DNA of 43,076 bases from Chitinophagaceae bacterium (GTDB taxonomy: Bacteria > Bacteroidota > Bacteroidia > Chitinophagales > Chitinophagaceae), in NCBI GenBank assembly GCA_022841365.1, contig JALHRP010000036.1, positions 1-43,076 on the forward strand. The letters run 5' to 3'. Below the pieces are notes generated by a model. That model did no database searches, had not been told where the DNA came from, and saw nothing but the letters and a program-made list of their open reading frames with translations. A program made the position numbers and the translations under genes. Of the stretch, positions 24,198 to 33,115 are shown one piece after another; the first letter of the stretch is position 1; each line of letters starts with the position of its first letter.

Positions 24198-25664
24198 TCA
24201 TCTTTCTAACAATTCAAACATTTCATTTAATACCTTCTTATCATCAAACGCATACTTCAAACCTTTGATGTCCTGATATTTTTCATGACCCTTACCGGCA
24301 ATAAGAATAATATCTTCATGCTTTGCAATACTCACAGCCGTTTTAATGGCTTCTCTGCGATCTGCAATAGAAATAAATTTTCTTCTTGCTGCAGAGCTTA
24401 ACCCAAACTCCATATCGGCGATTATTTCTAATGGATCTTCAGTACGTGGATTATCGCTGGTGAAAATCACACGGTCGCTCAGCTCGCATGCTACTTCACC
24501 CATCACCGGGCGTTTGGTTTTATCCCGATCGCCGCCACAACCAACAACAGTGATCACCTGCTCATGTCCACGTTTTAATTTTTTGATGGTTGCCAGTACA
24601 TTCTCCAATGCATCGGGTGTATGTGCATAGTCAACAATACCAAGAATGAGATCTTTTGCTGAGATGAGATAATCAAATCTTCCTTCTGCACCTGTTACAC
24701 CACTCAATACCTGTAACACTTTATGTTTATCCTCTCCCAGTGAAACGGCTGCTCCAAAAACAGCCAGCAGGTTGTAAGCATTAAACTCACCAATTAAACG
24801 AAAATGTACTTCTTCATTATTCACCATCATCTGTAAGCCAGTGAGATTATTCTCCAGAATCTTTCCTTTATAGTCTGCAATATTTTTTAACCCGTAATAA
24901 AGTTTTTTTGCTTTTGTATTCTGCAACATCACTTCGCCACGTTTATCATCTTTGTTGCTGATAGCAAATGCACCTGATCCCAACTCATCAAAAAAACGTT
25001 TCTTCACTTTGATGTATTCATCAAAGGTTTTATGATAATCCAGATGATCATGTGTAATGTTGCTGAACAGGCCGCCTGCAAAATCAATTCCTGTAATGCG
25101 GTGCTGATGGATGGCATGACTGCTGCATTCCATAAACACATAAGTACAACCGGCATCATACATCTGCTTAAGCAACTGATTCAGATTAATTACATCGGGT
25201 GTTGTATGTGTTGATGGAAATACCTGGTCGCCTACATGGTATTCAACTGTTGAAATCAATCCGCATCTGTATCCTAATGCACTGAACAATTTGAATAATA
25301 ATGTTGCGATGGTTGTTTTTCCGTTGGTACCGGTAACACCCACAACTTTCATTTGCTTACTCACATTGCCAAAGAACTCGTTGGCCATATAACCCGCCGC
25401 TTCTGCACTGTTTGCAACCTGCACATAAGTAACCGTTTCATTCATCTGCTCCGGCAAATGTTCGCACACAACAGCAACGGCTCCCAACTCAATGGCTTTG
25501 CTGATATAATCATGACCATCTGTTGAAACACCTTTGATGGCAAGAAAGCAAGCTCCGCTTTTAATATTGCGGGAATCAATCTGCAGATCATTTATTTCAA
25601 CAGCAGTTGATCCCTGCACGCTGCGCAGATGTACTTTATACAATATGTCTTTTAACAACGCCAT
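24198..25664 (-). CDS. murE: UDP-MurNAc-tripeptide synthetase MurE (probably mDAP-adding)
   Basis: MurE adds the third stem residue. The 488-residue protein has the ATP loop VVGVTGTNGKTTIATLL near residues 107-123, NITHDHLDYH near 205-214, and the C-terminal TSDNPRTEDP near 408-417. The DNPR tetrad is the hallmark of enzymes that select meso-diaminopimelate over lysine, so the wall is predicted to be mDAP-type. The start ATG overlaps the stop of the PBP gene (TGATG), which implies translational coupling. murF, which would follow in E. coli, is absent. Confidence 0.98.
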   Translation of the reverse strand: MALLKDILYKVHLRSVQGSTAVEINDLQIDSRNIKSGACFLAIKGVSTDGHDYISKAIELGAVAVVCEHLPEQMNETVTYVQVANSAEAAGYMANEFFGNVSKQMKVVGVTGTNGKTTIATLLFKLFSALGYRCGLISTVEYHVGDQVFPSTHTTPDVINLNQLLKQMYDAGCTYVFMECSSHAIHQHRITGIDFAGGLFSNITHDHLDYHKTFDEYIKVKKRFFDELGSGAFAISNKDDKRGEVMLQNTKAKKLYYGLKNIADYKGKILENNLTGLQMMVNNEEVHFRLIGEFNAYNLLAVFGAAVSLGEDKHKVLQVLSGVTGAEGRFDYLISAKDLILGIVDYAHTPDALENVLATIKKLKRGHEQVITVVGCGGDRDKTKRPVMGEVACELSDRVIFTSDNPRTEDPLEIIADMEFGLSSAARRKFISIADRREAIKTAVSIAKHEDIILIAGKGHEKYQDIKGLKYAFDDKKVLNEMFELLER

Positions 25665-27766
25665 CAGTTGAGATACAAAACAATTTGTTGTCCTTTTGCA
25701 ACAGGTGCACCTGCTGCTACAGACTGGTTATTAATTTTTCCTTTGCCACTTATCTGTACTTTCATTCCTGCCGACTCCAATACATACAATGCATCTTTTA
25801 ATCCCATGCCTTTTACATCGGGCATCGTTGCTTCGTTTGTATTGACGGCTTGCGATTGAACGGTATTATTTTTTAAGAACGATTTTCTCCAATTACCTAC
25901 CAGTTGATCTGTATAACTGAACCCGAAATTTGCAGAAAGTGTCTGCACTTCTTTTTTCAATCCGCTGAAAGTGTACATCATTGAATCTGCCATTGCTGGT
26001 AACTGCAGAGGCATTGGTTTTTCCTGACTGTACTTGTACAGATGATCAGCAATTTCTCTGAACACGGGCGCAGCAACAGAACCGCCATAGTAATTAGCTG
26101 CATGTGGCTTGTTCTTGATCACTACAATAATGGAATACTTTGGGGCTTCTGCAGGAAAGTAACCTGCAAAAGCCGACTGATACACACCATCACTGTATTT
26201 ATATTTACCATCATTCACTTTTGCGGTACCTGTTTTTCCTGCTGCTTTATATACTGCTGTTTCAAACTGTTTTTTTCCGGTACCTTCTGTACAAACGGCG
26301 GCCAAACATTCCTGCAGTTGCTGAATGGTTGATGCACTGGCGATTTCTTCATTTAATACCACCGGTTCATTTTTACGAATGATGGTGCCATAACTTCTGA
26401 TCTCATTCAACAGATAAGGCTTCATCATTTTTCCATTGTTGGCCACTGCATTGTACACCATCAATAACTGAAGCGGAGATAACATGAGTTCATAACCAAA
26501 TCCCCATGAAGCAAGGGTTTGCGGGTGCCAGTATTTTGCTTTGTTTGGATTTTTGATTAATGGCTTAAACTCTTCATTCAACTCAATTCCTGTTTTACCG
26601 GTGAGATGAAGATTGCTGAAATGCTTGTAATATTTTTTGGGATCGCTTGTATAATACTGATAAGCGAGTTTACTCATGGCTACATTGGAGCTTTGTGTAA
26701 ATGCAGTTTTAATTGTAGTTACTTCTGGTCCGTGATGATCATCAACAATTGTACGGCCATTCAATGTCCAGCGGCCGCCATGTATGGCAATATTATCATT
26801 GATGGTTACATGCTTATCTTCCAATGCAGCCAACAGCGTTACAAGTTTTACTGTTGAACCGGGTTCTGAAGTACGCAATGCATAATTATCTGTTTCAAAA
26901 TAAATACCTTCTTTAGTACGACCGAGATTGGCAATGGCTTTAATTTTCCCTGTAGCTACTTCCATTACAATACAGGTGCCTTCTAAAGCTTCATTGGTTT
27001 GCATAGTACGCATTAATGCACGCTCGGTAATATCCTGAATGTTTACATCAATGGTTGTGTATACATCGTTTCCGTTCTCAGGTTCAACTTCAAATCCTTC
27101 TACCGGCATCATTACACCACCAGCAACAAAACGCACCAGACGTTTACCGGTTGTACCACGCAACACACTGTCAAATGAACGCTCCAGGCCAACTAATTTT
27201 GAATTTTCTCTGTACAGTCCAATGGTTCTGAAACCCAGCTCACCAAAGGGATTGAGACGTTTCGTTTTTACTTCAGCAATAAATCCGCTTTTGTTTTTTC
27301 CTAAACGCACCAACGGAAATTCACGAAGTTCTTTATACTCTTCAAACGAAACTTTTTTGCGTAAAGGATAATACCTGTCTTTGTTTTTATAAGCCAGCCT
27401 TAATTCTTTTTTGTAGGTTGCGGCTGTTTTATCTTTAAACAGTCCTGCTAATGAAAGAGAAAGTGAATCAATATTTTCAAAAAAGTTTTTTCCGTTTTTC
27501 TGGCGCAATCCTTCTGCAGCAAAATCAACATACAGATCAAACTGCGGTAACGATGTACTTAACATACTGCCATCTTCACTGTAAATAGTACCACGTTCTG
27601 CGTCCAGATCAAGGATCTTTGTATGCATGCTATCGCCCATACTTTTCCAGTAGCTTCCTTCAAAGCGCTGTGTATAAAATGCTTTGCCGAGAATCAACAC
27701 ACCAAACAGCACGAGACCCAGAAAACCCAGGTACACACGCCATAATATGTCTTTTTTAACTTCCAT
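25664..27766 (-). CDS. ftsI: Septal penicillin-binding protein FtsI/PBP3-like with PASTA domain
   Basis: This class B PBP crosslinks septal peptidoglycan. The 700-residue protein has one N-terminal transmembrane helix (about residues 9-28), a dimerisation domain and a transpeptidase domain. The active-site serine is in PGSTVK (near 307-312), with the SSN motif in TQSSNVAM and the KTGTA triad near 515-519. A single PASTA domain (MPDVKGMGLKDALYVL to the end, about 645-700) closes the protein, as in SpoVD/PBP2x-type enzymes. The gene overlaps ftsL at its start (TAATG) and murE at its stop (TGATG), so the three are translationally coupled. Confidence 0.95.
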   Translation of the reverse strand: MEVKKDILWRVYLGFLGLVLFGVLILGKAFYTQRFEGSYWKSMGDSMHTKILDLDAERGTIYSEDGSMLSTSLPQFDLYVDFAAEGLRQKNGKNFFENIDSLSLSLAGLFKDKTAATYKKELRLAYKNKDRYYPLRKKVSFEEYKELREFPLVRLGKNKSGFIAEVKTKRLNPFGELGFRTIGLYRENSKLVGLERSFDSVLRGTTGKRLVRFVAGGVMMPVEGFEVEPENGNDVYTTIDVNIQDITERALMRTMQTNEALEGTCIVMEVATGKIKAIANLGRTKEGIYFETDNYALRTSEPGSTVKLVTLLAALEDKHVTINDNIAIHGGRWTLNGRTIVDDHHGPEVTTIKTAFTQSSNVAMSKLAYQYYTSDPKKYYKHFSNLHLTGKTGIELNEEFKPLIKNPNKAKYWHPQTLASWGFGYELMLSPLQLLMVYNAVANNGKMMKPYLLNEIRSYGTIIRKNEPVVLNEEIASASTIQQLQECLAAVCTEGTGKKQFETAVYKAAGKTGTAKVNDGKYKYSDGVYQSAFAGYFPAEAPKYSIIVVIKNKPHAANYYGGSVAAPVFREIADHLYKYSQEKPMPLQLPAMADSMMYTFSGLKKEVQTLSANFGFSYTDQLVGNWRKSFLKNNTVQSQAVNTNEATMPDVKGMGLKDALYVLESAGMKVQISGKGKINNQSVAAGAPVAKGQQIVLYLN

Positions 27767-28092
27767 TAATTCTCTTTCTGTTTAGTACTGTCTGTTAAGG
27801 TGATGGGTTGTTGAATATTTTCTTTTAATCCGATCTGTTCTACTGTTTTTGCTACTTCACTCAACCGGTTCTGAAACATGAGTTTTCCGTTGAGCGTTTT
27901 ATATTCATATTCCTGCTCTTTTAACTGCCTTGTGGTTTTGTTGATATTGCGGATGGTATTGTCGGCGTAGTGGCCGTTGGCGATGTAGAGTACCGCCAGT
28001 ACAGAGAGAAAAAGGAAGTATGGAACGTTTTTTACGATCCACTGGTAATTCAACCATTTTTTAAAGTCAATCTTCGGCTCTTTTACTGCCAT
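27766..28092 (-). CDS. ftsL: FtsL-like division protein
   Basis: This 108-residue bitopic protein has a short basic cytosolic N-terminus, one transmembrane helix near residues 24-43 (VPYFLFLSVLAVLYIANGHY) and a periplasmic coiled coil (INKTTRQLKEQEYEYKTLNG, about 50-90). That matches the FtsL layout. Sequence similarity within FtsL is weak everywhere, so the call rests on topology plus position between rsmH and ftsI. The stop overlaps the ftsI start by one base. A 58-bp gap separates it from rsmH. Confidence 0.82.
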   Translation of the reverse strand: MAVKEPKIDFKKWLNYQWIVKNVPYFLFLSVLAVLYIANGHYADNTIRNINKTTRQLKEQEYEYKTLNGKLMFQNRLSEVAKTVEQIGLKENIQQPITLTDSTKQKEN

Positions 28093-28150
28093 TGGTTTGT
28101 TTGTAATTACTTGGTTTCAGTTATTTGTTTGTATCCGTTTTACAATGGGT

Positions 28151-29107
28151 TTATATTTTTTCGGCTATACGCAGCCGTGCACTTCTTGATCTTGGGTTTC
28201 GTTTTTGTTCATCCGCTCCCGGCTCAACCGGTTTTTTTGTAAGGATGTTAAACACGTTTTCTTTTACATCTCTTTCAAACGGGTTATACGCTTCCTCTTG
28301 AAAACTTCCTTTTTTAAAAAAGTTTTTTACCAACCTGTCTTCCAGCGAATGAAAGGAAATGATAGCCACACGGGCTTTGGGTTTCAGCAGATCCGGCAAT
28401 TGCTCCAGCAACTCTTTCAACACACTCAACTCTTCATTTACTTCTATCCGCAATGCCTGAAATACCTGCGCAAAATATTTATTGGGATTTCCTTTCACCA
28501 CCGATTGCAAGGCCTGTTTTAACTGTTCAATGGTTTGATACGAGTTGGTGCTGCGTTGCTGAACAATAACAGCAGCAAGCGTTTTGGCGTTTGTTACTTC
28601 TCCATACAGTTCAAACATTTTATGCAGCTGTTGCTGTGTATAGGTTTGAAGAATGGACGAAGCGGTAACAGGTTGCGATGGATCCATCCGCATATCCAGC
28701 GGACCATCAAATCTTGTAGAGAAACCTCTGCTGGCTTCATCAAACTGATGACTGGATACGCCGAGATCGGCCAGCACTCCATCTACTTTATCAATACGGT
28801 TCAGCTTTAAAAAACGAGAGAGATGTTTAAAGTTGTGCGGCACAAAAAAGATGCGTTCATCATTGGGCAGGTTTCGTTTTGCATCCGGATCCTGATCAAA
28901 GGCAAACAACCGTCCATCTTTATCCAATCGTTTTAATATCTCTCTGCTGTGACCACCGCCGCCAAATGTGCAATCAACATAAACTCCTCCGGGTTGAATG
29001 TTTAATGCATCAACCGCTTCGGTTAACAGAACAGGAATATGATAAACATCCTGTTGCTGATTGCTCAACTCATCGCCGGCAGATCGTATTTTCATTTGCT
29101 TCGCCAT
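28151..29107 (-). CDS. rsmH: 16S rRNA m4C1402 methyltransferase RsmH (MraW)
   Basis: RsmH methylates N4 of C1402 in the ribosomal P site. The 318-residue protein shows YHIPVLLTEAVDAL near residues 22-35, the SAM loop YVDCTFGGGGHSREIL near 43-58, VLADLGVSSHQFD near 115-127 and the C-terminal RNPRSRSARLRIAEK, all characteristic of the family. It starts 5 bases after mraZ and is the second gene of the cluster. Confidence 0.98.
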   Translation of the reverse strand: MAKQMKIRSAGDELSNQQQDVYHIPVLLTEAVDALNIQPGGVYVDCTFGGGGHSREILKRLDKDGRLFAFDQDPDAKRNLPNDERIFFVPHNFKHLSRFLKLNRIDKVDGVLADLGVSSHQFDEASRGFSTRFDGPLDMRMDPSQPVTASSILQTYTQQQLHKMFELYGEVTNAKTLAAVIVQQRSTNSYQTIEQLKQALQSVVKGNPNKYFAQVFQALRIEVNEELSVLKELLEQLPDLLKPKARVAIISFHSLEDRLVKNFFKKGSFQEEAYNPFERDVKENVFNILTKKPVEPGADEQKRNPRSRSARLRIAEKI

Positions 29108-29112
29108 ATTTC

Positions 29113-29571
29113 TTACACCGTTGGAGGTTTCACCATCACCTCAGTTGCCAGGTTGCTGAAATCATTGGCTGAAAGGGCTTCAAAGAACTGTTTGTACTTA
29201 TTACTATCCCATATTTCAATCTTACTTCCCTTGGCAAACAACACCACATCTTTATCAAGCCCTGCAAACTCTTTCAATTGAGCAGGCACCAGTAAACGAC
29301 CCGCCGAATCAAGCTCAATGTTGGTGGCACCGTTCAAAAAGTAGCGTTGAAATTGTCTTACCTTGGGGTCAAAATCATTTAACTGACTGATCTGGGTAAA
29401 AATGGGTTCCCAATGCTTCATATGGTATAAAGAGAGACATGAGTCCAGTCCACGGCTGATCACAAACTGGGTATTCCAATCTTCCGGCATTTGCTTTTTG
29501 AAGCCAGCCGGGAGGAGGAAGCGCCCTTTTGCGTCCAACGTAACCTCATATTCTCCCAGAAAACCAATCAT
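29113..29571 (-). CDS. mraZ: Transcriptional regulator MraZ
   Basis: MraZ is a DNA-binding protein with two SpoVT/AbrB-like halves that controls the dcw cluster in several bacteria. The 152-residue protein has the first half with GEYEVTLDAKGRFLLPAGFKK (split over residues 6-26) and the second with NIELDSAGRLLVPAQLKEFAG near 80-100, each carrying the D.KGR/D.AGR turn. It is the first gene of the dcw cluster. A 10-bp periodic array that could be its own operator lies about 17-56 bases upstream of the ATG. Confidence 0.97.
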   Translation of the reverse strand: MIGFLGEYEVTLDAKGRFLLPAGFKKQMPEDWNTQFVISRGLDSCLSLYHMKHWEPIFTQISQLNDFDPKVRQFQRYFLNGATNIELDSAGRLLVPAQLKEFAGLDKDVVLFAKGSKIEIWDSNKYKQFFEALSANDFSNLATEVMVKPPTV

Positions 29572-29587
29572 TTAAATGAATTTTGAT

Positions 29588-29627
29588 TAAATCAACACAA
29601 TTATACACAAAATAACACTTTTTCCCA
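29588..29627 (-). promoter_or_regulatory. Candidate MraZ-box array upstream of mraZ
   Basis: Read on the minus strand, four consecutive decamers all begin with TG: TGGGAAAAAG, TGTTATTTTG, TGTATAATTG and TGTTGATTTA. Known MraZ operators are TGGG-type pentamers repeated every 10 bases. Only the first unit has the full TGGGA here, so the match is degenerate. The third decamer also contains a near -7 box (TATAATTG). No other element in 29572-29790 stands out. Confidence 0.35.
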
Positions 29628-29790
29628 CTTTGGAATCAAATAGGAGAAGTTTTATTTTTTCCACAAAGCCGTGATCCTTAATGGCAAAGCATTACAAGCT
29701 CAAATAAGGCTTTTTTACTAATTGTAGATGTGAATAGCGGTGAATTACCTGTGGAAAAGCGAATTGCAAATGTGAATTAAACCAAAACTC

Positions 29791-30201
29791 ATGGCAGAAG
29801 GTTATTCCGGTACAACATTGATAAAGAAACTTGGTATCAAAGAAGATCAAAAATTACTCATCCTGAATCCACCTGATGGAATGGATGCTTATTGGAAATT
29901 GATTGGCAAAGATTGCAGTGTACAACTATGCAAAACAACAGAGCATGCAAACTTCATTCATCTGTTTGTTACTTCGCAAAAAGAATTGAATACAAACTTT
30001 ACTAAAATAAAAAAACAGTTGAAAGGCAATGTGATGGTTTGGGTGAGTTGGTATAAAAAAAGTGCCGGTATACCAACAGATGTAACAGAAGACCGGATCA
30101 GAGATTTTGCTTTACGCAATGATTTGGTTGATGTGAAAGTATGTGCAGTTACAGAATTATGGAGTGGTTTGAAGCTTGTGATCCCTGTTGCAAAACGTTG
30201 A
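29791..30201 (+). CDS. DUF3052-family protein
   Basis: The 136-residue cytosolic protein begins with GYSGTTLIKKLGIKEDQKLLILNPP, the recognisable start of the DUF3052 family, and has the central MVWVSWYKKSAGIPTDVTEDRIRDFAL motif that closes it. The function is not established. It is divergent from mraZ and convergent with the sensor kinase; its stop directly abuts the kinase stop (30201/30202). A GTGGAAAAG stretch near 29751 upstream resembles half of the mraZ-side elements but is too weak to call. Confidence 0.8.
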   Translation: MAEGYSGTTLIKKLGIKEDQKLLILNPPDGMDAYWKLIGKDCSVQLCKTTEHANFIHLFVTSQKELNTNFTKIKKQLKGNVMVWVSWYKKSAGIPTDVTEDRIRDFALRNDLVDVKVCAVTELWSGLKLVIPVAKR

Positions 30202-31530
30202 TTATTTTTTTAAAGGAAAGTCTAACGTGAATGTACTCCCCTTTCCCTGTACACTATCGGCTTTTACTTTACCACCATGTGCTTCGGTCATTGTTTTTAC
30301 ATAGCTCAATCCAAGACCAAAACCTTTTACATTGTGCACATTACCGGTGTGTGCACGATAAAATTTTTCAAACACATGTGCCAGTGTTTCTTTGTTCATA
30401 CCAATGCCATGATCCTCTACCTGTATGCGGATTGCTTTGCCTATATTTTTGCTGTTGATCTTTAAGTGAAATGAATCATCTTTTGAATACTTGAGTGCAT
30501 TATCAACCAGGTTATTAATGAGATTGGTTAAATGTACTTCATCTGCTTCCATGAGATCATTTGCTGCATTGAGCTGCACTTCTACCTTGCCCTGCTTTTC
30601 TTCAATCTGTAACTGCAGGTTGTTTAATACATTCTGGATGATGCTGTGTACATGCAGCTCTTTTTTATTTAACTGTACTTGCTGCCGGTCCATTTGTGCA
30701 GCCTGCAGAATAGACTCCACATGCTTGTTCATCCGTTTGTTTTCATCTTTGATCATGCCTGTGAAGTAGCCCATTTTTTCCGGATTGCTGATCACCTTTT
30801 CACTTTTTAATGCATCAACTGCAAGTGAAATGGTTGCAAGTGGCGTCTTCAGTTCATGCGTCATGTTATTGATGAAATCATTCTTCATATCGCCCAGTTT
30901 TTTCTGGCGCAGCAATGTGCGGATGGTGAGAAAAAATGCAGTGATGATGATAAATGTAAAAAGAATGGAGCCGCCAATCATCAAGCCCAGTGATTGCAGA
31001 ATGTATGATTTATAATCGGGCACAACAATCACCAATGCCTCATTAGGAGCGAGGCTTTCCAGCAAACTGCCGCCTGCAGGAATCAAAGGATAATACGATC
31101 GTTTGTTGTGAATCGTATCCATTGCCATATCAATAAACTTCGATGACTTTAATTCATAATGACCAAACACATTTTCACTGGCAACTGCAAATTCAAATTT
31201 GGTATCCTTTAGGTTCTGTCGTAAAAAAGCTTTCTGTATTTTTTCATTGATTTCAAAAAGTGTAAACCGATTGGTTACAGAAAACTGTTTATAAATGTCA
31301 TAGGCTTCCCCCGGAAATTTCATACCCGGCATTTGTCCGGGATTGTTAAACGTAATGTTTCGTTGAGCCACCAACTCTTCGCCCACCTGTTGCGTTACAT
31401 CAAAAATTTTCTGTACCAGCTGTTCTTCTCTAAACAAGGCCAGTGTTCTGATCCAGGAAACCTGTATATAAATAATCCCCATCAGCGACAGGGTAATGAG
31501 TGCAATAATCAGTGGAAATGTTTTTTTCAT
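30202..31530 (-). CDS. Two-TM sensor histidine kinase (orphan)
   Basis: The 442-residue kinase has a first membrane helix at about residues 6-27, a periplasmic sensor region of about 150 residues with no recognised domain, and a second helix near 180-203. The HisKA domain with phospho-acceptor His225 (NNMTHELKTP) and the HATPase domain follow, with N box NLVDNALKYS, G1 DHGIGM, F box FEKFYR and G2 GFGLGLSYVK. No HAMP domain is obvious between the second helix and His225. No response-regulator gene lies in the window, and both neighbours are on the other strand. The substrate and signal are unknown. Confidence 0.93.
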   Translation of the reverse strand: MKKTFPLIIALITLSLMGIIYIQVSWIRTLALFREEQLVQKIFDVTQQVGEELVAQRNITFNNPGQMPGMKFPGEAYDIYKQFSVTNRFTLFEINEKIQKAFLRQNLKDTKFEFAVASENVFGHYELKSSKFIDMAMDTIHNKRSYYPLIPAGGSLLESLAPNEALVIVVPDYKSYILQSLGLMIGGSILFTFIIITAFFLTIRTLLRQKKLGDMKNDFINNMTHELKTPLATISLAVDALKSEKVISNPEKMGYFTGMIKDENKRMNKHVESILQAAQMDRQQVQLNKKELHVHSIIQNVLNNLQLQIEEKQGKVEVQLNAANDLMEADEVHLTNLINNLVDNALKYSKDDSFHLKINSKNIGKAIRIQVEDHGIGMNKETLAHVFEKFYRAHTGNVHNVKGFGLGLSYVKTMTEAHGGKVKADSVQGKGSTFTLDFPLKK

Positions 31531-31703
31531 CAGTCTCTGCTTTCTGTTTGCTGCAAATATTTTTCAGCGCCTGCAAAAATACCCGTGAAAGTAAATGGAA
31601 AAAGCCATAAATACTGCAGTGTATCTGTTTTAACTTCATTTTTACAGGAAGCGGTTTAGAAAAGTTTCTATGAAATTTGAACTTTAGGCTGTAAATTAAA
31701 TGT

Positions 31704-32255
31704 ATGATTGAAACGGCGAAAGGTGTTTTACTGATATCAGATCCATTTTTAAAAGACCCCAACTTTAAACGGTCGGTGGTTTTGCTGTGTGAGCATAATG
31801 ATGAAGGCAGTTTTGGACTGGTGATTAACCGAACCATCAATCAAACACTGGATGAACTTATGAACAATCTGGATGGATGTAAGGTGCCGGTTTTTTACGG
31901 CGGTCCTGTGCAAATGGATACACTGCATTTTCTTCATGAGTTACCCGATGCCATTCCCGGTTCACAGGAAATTGCAGGTAATATTTACTGGGGTGGCGAT
32001 TTTGATATTGTAATGGCCATGTTAAAAAAAGGCACTCTTGATTTATCAAAGATCCGTTTTTACTTAGGCTACAGCGGCTGGGGCGATGGGCAACTGCAAG
32101 AAGAAATGGCAGAAAAAAGCTGGCTAACAGTGAACGCTACACGAAAACTGATTTTTCAGACAGAAACAGATATGATCTGGAAAGAAGCTGTAAAATCAAT
32201 GGGTGGCCGTTTTGAACAACTCGTTAACTATCCCATTGATCCGCAATTAAACTAA
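31704..32255 (+). CDS. YqgE/AlgH-family protein
   Basis: The 183-residue cytosolic protein opens with GVLLISDPFLKDPNFKRSVVLLCEHNDEGSFGLVINR (split over residues 7-43), the defining signature of YqgE/AlgH (DUF179), and has FYGGPVQMDTLHFLH near 64-78 and YLGYSGWGDGQL near 117-128. The molecular role of the family is unsettled. It is divergent from the sensor kinase. The stop overlaps the convergent purine nucleoside phosphorylase stop region by 9 bases. Confidence 0.94.
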   Translation: MIETAKGVLLISDPFLKDPNFKRSVVLLCEHNDEGSFGLVINRTINQTLDELMNNLDGCKVPVFYGGPVQMDTLHFLHELPDAIPGSQEIAGNIYWGGDFDIVMAMLKKGTLDLSKIRFYLGYSGWGDGQLQEEMAEKSWLTVNATRKLIFQTETDMIWKEAVKSMGGRFEQLVNYPIDPQLN

Positions 32256-33074
32256 TGCTTGTATTGCAGCAGAAAATATTGTACTTAGTTTTTCATCTGC
32301 TTTTCCTGCCACTTCAATTATTTCAGCAATGTTTACAGGTTGCAAATGATCGGGATCACACTCATCTGTAATAACACTTACTGCAAGGCACTTTAAACCA
32401 ATCTGATTGGCAACAATTACTTCTGGTACAGTACTCATGCCTACCATATCGGCACCGGTGTTGCGTAACCATCTGTACTCTGCTCTTGTTTCAAGATTTG
32501 GACCCATTACAGAAACATAAACTCCCTCTTTTAAACTGATACTTTTTTCAATCGCTTTTTCTTGTAAAACAGATCTCAGCGCATCGTTATAAGGTTTACT
32601 CATATCCACAAACCGCTCTCCAAGCTCAGGAGTATTCACTCCACGCAAAGGATTATCGGGTAACAGGTTGATGTGATCTTCAATGATTACCAGATCTCCT
32701 TTTTTGTAATCGGGATTCATACCTCCTGCTGCATTGCTTAAAAAAAGTTCCTGCACACCCAGCGCTTTCATAACTCTTACAGGAAAAGTAATTTGCTGCA
32801 TACTATACCCCTCGTAGTAATGAAACCGGCCCTGCATCACTACAACCGGAACAGTACCTAAGTGGCCAAATAGTAGATTACCCTTATGAAACTCTACAGT
32901 TGACTGAGGAAAATGAGGAATTTCGCTGTAAGGAATGCTGCATTCGATTTTAATTTTGTTTACCATAGCCCCCAAACCGGTACCCAGCACAATGCCGGCC
33001 CTTGGCTTAAATCCTGAACTCTTGTTACTTAAATATGCCGATGTTTCGTTAATTGCTTCAACAATTCTGTTCAT
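32247..33074 (-). CDS. Purine-nucleoside phosphorylase
   Basis: This trimeric-type PNP cleaves purine nucleosides with phosphate. I start at ATG 33074 (MNRIVEAINETS), giving 275 residues, the usual family length; a GTG at 33152 would run into the divergent gene. Marks are GIVLGTGLGAM near residues 26-36, QGRFHYYEGYS near 80-90, FLSNAAGGMNP near 109-119 and MGPNLETRAEYRWLRNTGADMVGMSTVPE (split over about 187-215). The base-contacting VITDECDP near the end replaces the VTN seen in mammalian enzymes. The promoter shares the 33075-33115 gap with the divergent arsenosugar operon. Confidence 0.94.
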   Translation of the reverse strand: MNRIVEAINETSAYLSNKSSGFKPRAGIVLGTGLGAMVNKIKIECSIPYSEIPHFPQSTVEFHKGNLLFGHLGTVPVVVMQGRFHYYEGYSMQQITFPVRVMKALGVQELFLSNAAGGMNPDYKKGDLVIIEDHINLLPDNPLRGVNTPELGERFVDMSKPYNDALRSVLQEKAIEKSISLKEGVYVSVMGPNLETRAEYRWLRNTGADMVGMSTVPEVIVANQIGLKCLAVSVITDECDPDHLQPVNIAEIIEVAGKADEKLSTIFSAAIQALV

Positions 33075-33115
33075 AGTTTGTAGTATAATTGAATCTTTAA
33101 AAGCCTGATCTACGT

